The notes below the pieces were generated by a model, which searched no databases, was not told the DNA's origin, and saw only the letters and a list, made by a program, of their open reading frames with translations. A stretch of DNA of 7,344 nt from a bacterium. Lineage in GTDB: Bacteria > Desulfobacterota > GWC2-55-46. The stretch covers positions 1-7,344 of the forward strand of contig DAIDBB010000275.1 of NCBI GenBank assembly GCA_027310325.1, given 5' to 3'. A program made the position numbers and the translations under genes. Positions within the stretch are counted from its first letter, which is position 1; each line of letters starts with the position of its first letter. Shown here one piece after another: positions 5,883 to 7,344 of this stretch.

Positions 5883-5902
5883 AAGCCTCCCCCCAAGGGC
5901 TT
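5883..5902. repeat. Short weak stem just after the lon stop
   Basis: AAGCC (5883-5887) and GGCTT (5898-5902) form a 5-base stem, extendable by one wobble pair, around a C-rich loop (G-rich on the lon strand). On the plus strand it is followed by two more T residues only. It is adjacent to the stronger stem at 5856-5882, so the two would form tandem hairpins at the end of the lon message. The stem alone could be chance. Confidence 0.25.
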
Positions 5903-5914
5903 TTCAGCAACCCG

Positions 5915-7344
5915 CTAAAGCGCGGCATGGGTTTTCCGCCTTTCGGCCCTGAGCCTGCGGGGAGGCTTTTTAAGGACCTTCGGCTTTTTCTTGAAGATCA
6001 CATGGAGAACGTCGTCCATGTGCTTTACCGTTATGAACTTCATCTGCTTCCTTACGTCCTTAGGTATCTCTTCGAGGTCCTTTTTGTTCCTTTCGGGAAG
6101 TATGACGGTCTTTATCTTCGCCCTCAAAGCGGCAAGGCATTTTTCCTTTATGCCACCTACCGGCAGGACCCTCCCCCTCAATGTTATTTCGCCTGTCATG
6201 GCTATATCCTTGTTTACCGGCGTCTTTGTGAGCGCCGATATGAGGGCGGCGGCCATGGTTATACCGGCCGAAGGCCCGTCCTTGGGTATGGCCCCGGAAG
6301 GGACGTGTATGTGGATATCGATATCCTTGTAGAAGTCCGCCGGCAGGTTGAATTCCTTGGCCCTGGACCTGGCGTAGCTTAATGCCGCGTGAGCGGACTC
6401 CTTCATGACGTCTCCGAGCTGCCCGGTCAGCGTTAGCTGCCCCTTGCCCTGCATGATGGTAGCCTCGATATGCAGTATCTCTCCTCCGACAGGGGTCCAC
6501 GCCAGCCCTGTCGCCACCCCTACCTCGTCGGCCTCCTGCTCGGCCTCCGGTATGTATTTAGGTATGCCGAGATATTCGTAAAGGACCTTGGGCGTTATTA
6601 TCGTCGTAGTGGTCCTCCCTGAGGCGACCTTTCTGGCGACCTTACGGCAGAGCGAGGCCACTTCCCTTTCAAGGTTACGGAGCCCCGCCTCCCTCGTATA
6701 TTCCGATATTATCCTGCGTATCGTCTCGTCCGGGAAGGCCAGGAGCTTTTTAGAGAGCCCGTGCTCCTTTATCTGCCGGGGTATTATGAAGGTCTTGGCT
6801 ATCTGGAGCTTCTCCTCCTCGGTATACCCCGGAAGGTTTATGACCTCCATCCTGTCCAGGAGCGGCTCGGGGATCGGGTCGGTCATGTTGGAAGTAGTTA
6901 TGAACATCACCTTCGAAAGGTCGAACGGGACGTTAAGGTAATGGTCGCTGAAGGCGTAGTTCTGCTCGGGGTCGAGCACTTCAAGTAGGGCCGAGGACGG
7001 GTCGCCCCTGAAGTCCATCCCGATTTTATCTATCTCGTCCATCATGAATACCGGGTTATTCGTCCCGGCCTGCTTTATGCCCTGGATGATACGGCCCGGC
7101 AGCGCCCCGACGTATGTGCGCCTGTGGCCCCTGATCTCGGCCTCGTCTTTTATTCCGCCCAGGGATATCCTTACGAACTTCCTGCCCATGGCCTTCGCGA
7201 TGGAACGGCCCAGCGAGGTCTTGCCCACGCCCGGGGGGCCGACGAAACAGAGTATCGGGCCCTTGGTCTTTTTCTGAAGTTTCCGGACGGCCAGGTATTC
7301 GAGGATGCGCTCCTTTATCTTCTCGAGGTTATAGTGGTCGGAGT
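5915..7344 (-). CDS. lon: Lon ATP-dependent protease (C-terminal 475 residues, cut by window edge)
   Basis: Lon is a hexameric cytoplasmic AAA+ serine protease that unfolds and degrades damaged and regulatory proteins. The open frame continues to the right edge, so the N-terminal substrate-binding part (some 300-350 residues in a family of about 800) lies outside. In the visible part: Walker A GPPGVGKT (35-42), Walker B FMMDEIDKI (99-107), sensor-1 ITTSN (148-152), then the peptidase domain with PKDGPSAG containing the catalytic Ser358 (codon 6269-6271) and PVGGIKEK containing the partner Lys399 (codon 6146-6148). The catalytic Ser-Lys pair is therefore intact. The C-terminus carries a basic tail (FKKKPKVLKKPPRRLRAERRK) beyond the usual end of the domain. 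The TAG stop at 5915-5917 is followed by hairpins. Numbering is from the first complete codon in the window. I cannot exclude a related subtype, but the motif spacing is that of LonA. Confidence 0.97.
   Translation of the reverse strand, partial: SDHYNLEKIKERILEYLAVRKLQKKTKGPILCFVGPPGVGKTSLGRSIAKAMGRKFVRISLGGIKDEAEIRGHRRTYVGALPGRIIQGIKQAGTNNPVFMMDEIDKIGMDFRGDPSSALLEVLDPEQNYAFSDHYLNVPFDLSKVMFITTSNMTDPIPEPLLDRMEVINLPGYTEEEKLQIAKTFIIPRQIKEHGLSKKLLAFPDETIRRIISEYTREAGLRNLEREVASLCRKVARKVASGRTTTTIITPKVLYEYLGIPKYIPEAEQEADEVGVATGLAWTPVGGEILHIEATIMQGKGQLTLTGQLGDVMKESAHAALSYARSRAKEFNLPADFYKDIDIHIHVPSGAIPKDGPSAGITMAAALISALTKTPVNKDIAMTGEITLRGRVLPVGGIKEKCLAALRAKIKTVILPERNKKDLEEIPKDVRKQMKFITVKHMDDVLHVIFKKKPKVLKKPPRRLRAERRKTHAAL

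Larger units (their letters stand above)
5582..5914. other. 333-base gap between lon and thiL, rich in inverted repeats, no credible gene
   Basis: No open frame here has the features of a protein gene. A 91-codon frame (5571-5846, minus strand) runs across the gap but resembles no family I know, is rich in Arg, Ser and Cys, and overlaps the thiL start. Instead the gap holds several inverted repeats, listed separately: a nested imperfect palindrome (5622-5747), a hairpin with an alternative pairing (5793-5831), a long near-perfect stem (5856-5882) and a weak stem just past the lon stop (5883-5902). This density suggests an intergenic repeat element, a structured RNA or transcript-end structures. 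I could not find a convincing promoter for thiL in it. Confidence 0.6.

Noticed and set aside
5582..5914. TPP riboswitch upstream of thiL
   Set aside because: The conserved CUGAGA and ACCUGAUC-type elements of the TPP aptamer are not visible on the minus strand in this gap.

Overview
All six recognisable genes, plus one candidate promoter, lie on the minus strand, so the biological order runs from high to low coordinates: lon (cut by the right edge), a 333-base inverted-repeat-rich gap, thiL, a 152-base gap with a strong promoter, then a compact run of mcp, cheW, cheA, larB and larC (cut by the left edge). The DNA is fairly GC-rich, and the genes use ATA (Ile) and AGG (Arg) codons freely. I see no phage, IS, CRISPR, rRNA or tRNA signal. 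Codon use and gene content suggest a free-living, probably anaerobic, environmental bacterium such as a Desulfobacterota- or Nitrospirota-like lineage. That placement is a guess from style, not from a marker gene.

Region by region: 1-202 is the start of larC; 240-989 is larB; 986-2593 is a short CheA kinase without a P2 domain; 2698-3141 is cheW; 3147-4418 is a membrane methyl-accepting protein with almost no periplasmic part; about 4443-4475 is a near-consensus sigma70-type promoter with a palindrome over its -10 box; 4571-5581 is thiL (thiamine-monophosphate kinase); 5582-5914 has no credible gene but several inverted repeats; 5915-7344 is the C-terminal part of Lon protease.

How they work together: the receptor, CheW and CheA are the minimum parts of a chemosensory signalling core. 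No response regulator, methyltransferase or methylesterase is in the window, so its output is not visible. The stop codon of cheA overlaps the start of larB (ATGA), and larC follows 37 bases later. The promoter upstream of mcp could therefore express the signalling proteins and two enzymes of nickel-pincer nucleotide (NPN) cofactor synthesis as one unit. The pairing of a stripped-down chemosensory core with larBC is the most interesting feature. Whether it is functional or simply a convenient transcription unit cannot be decided from this window. lon and thiL look like ordinary housekeeping genes.
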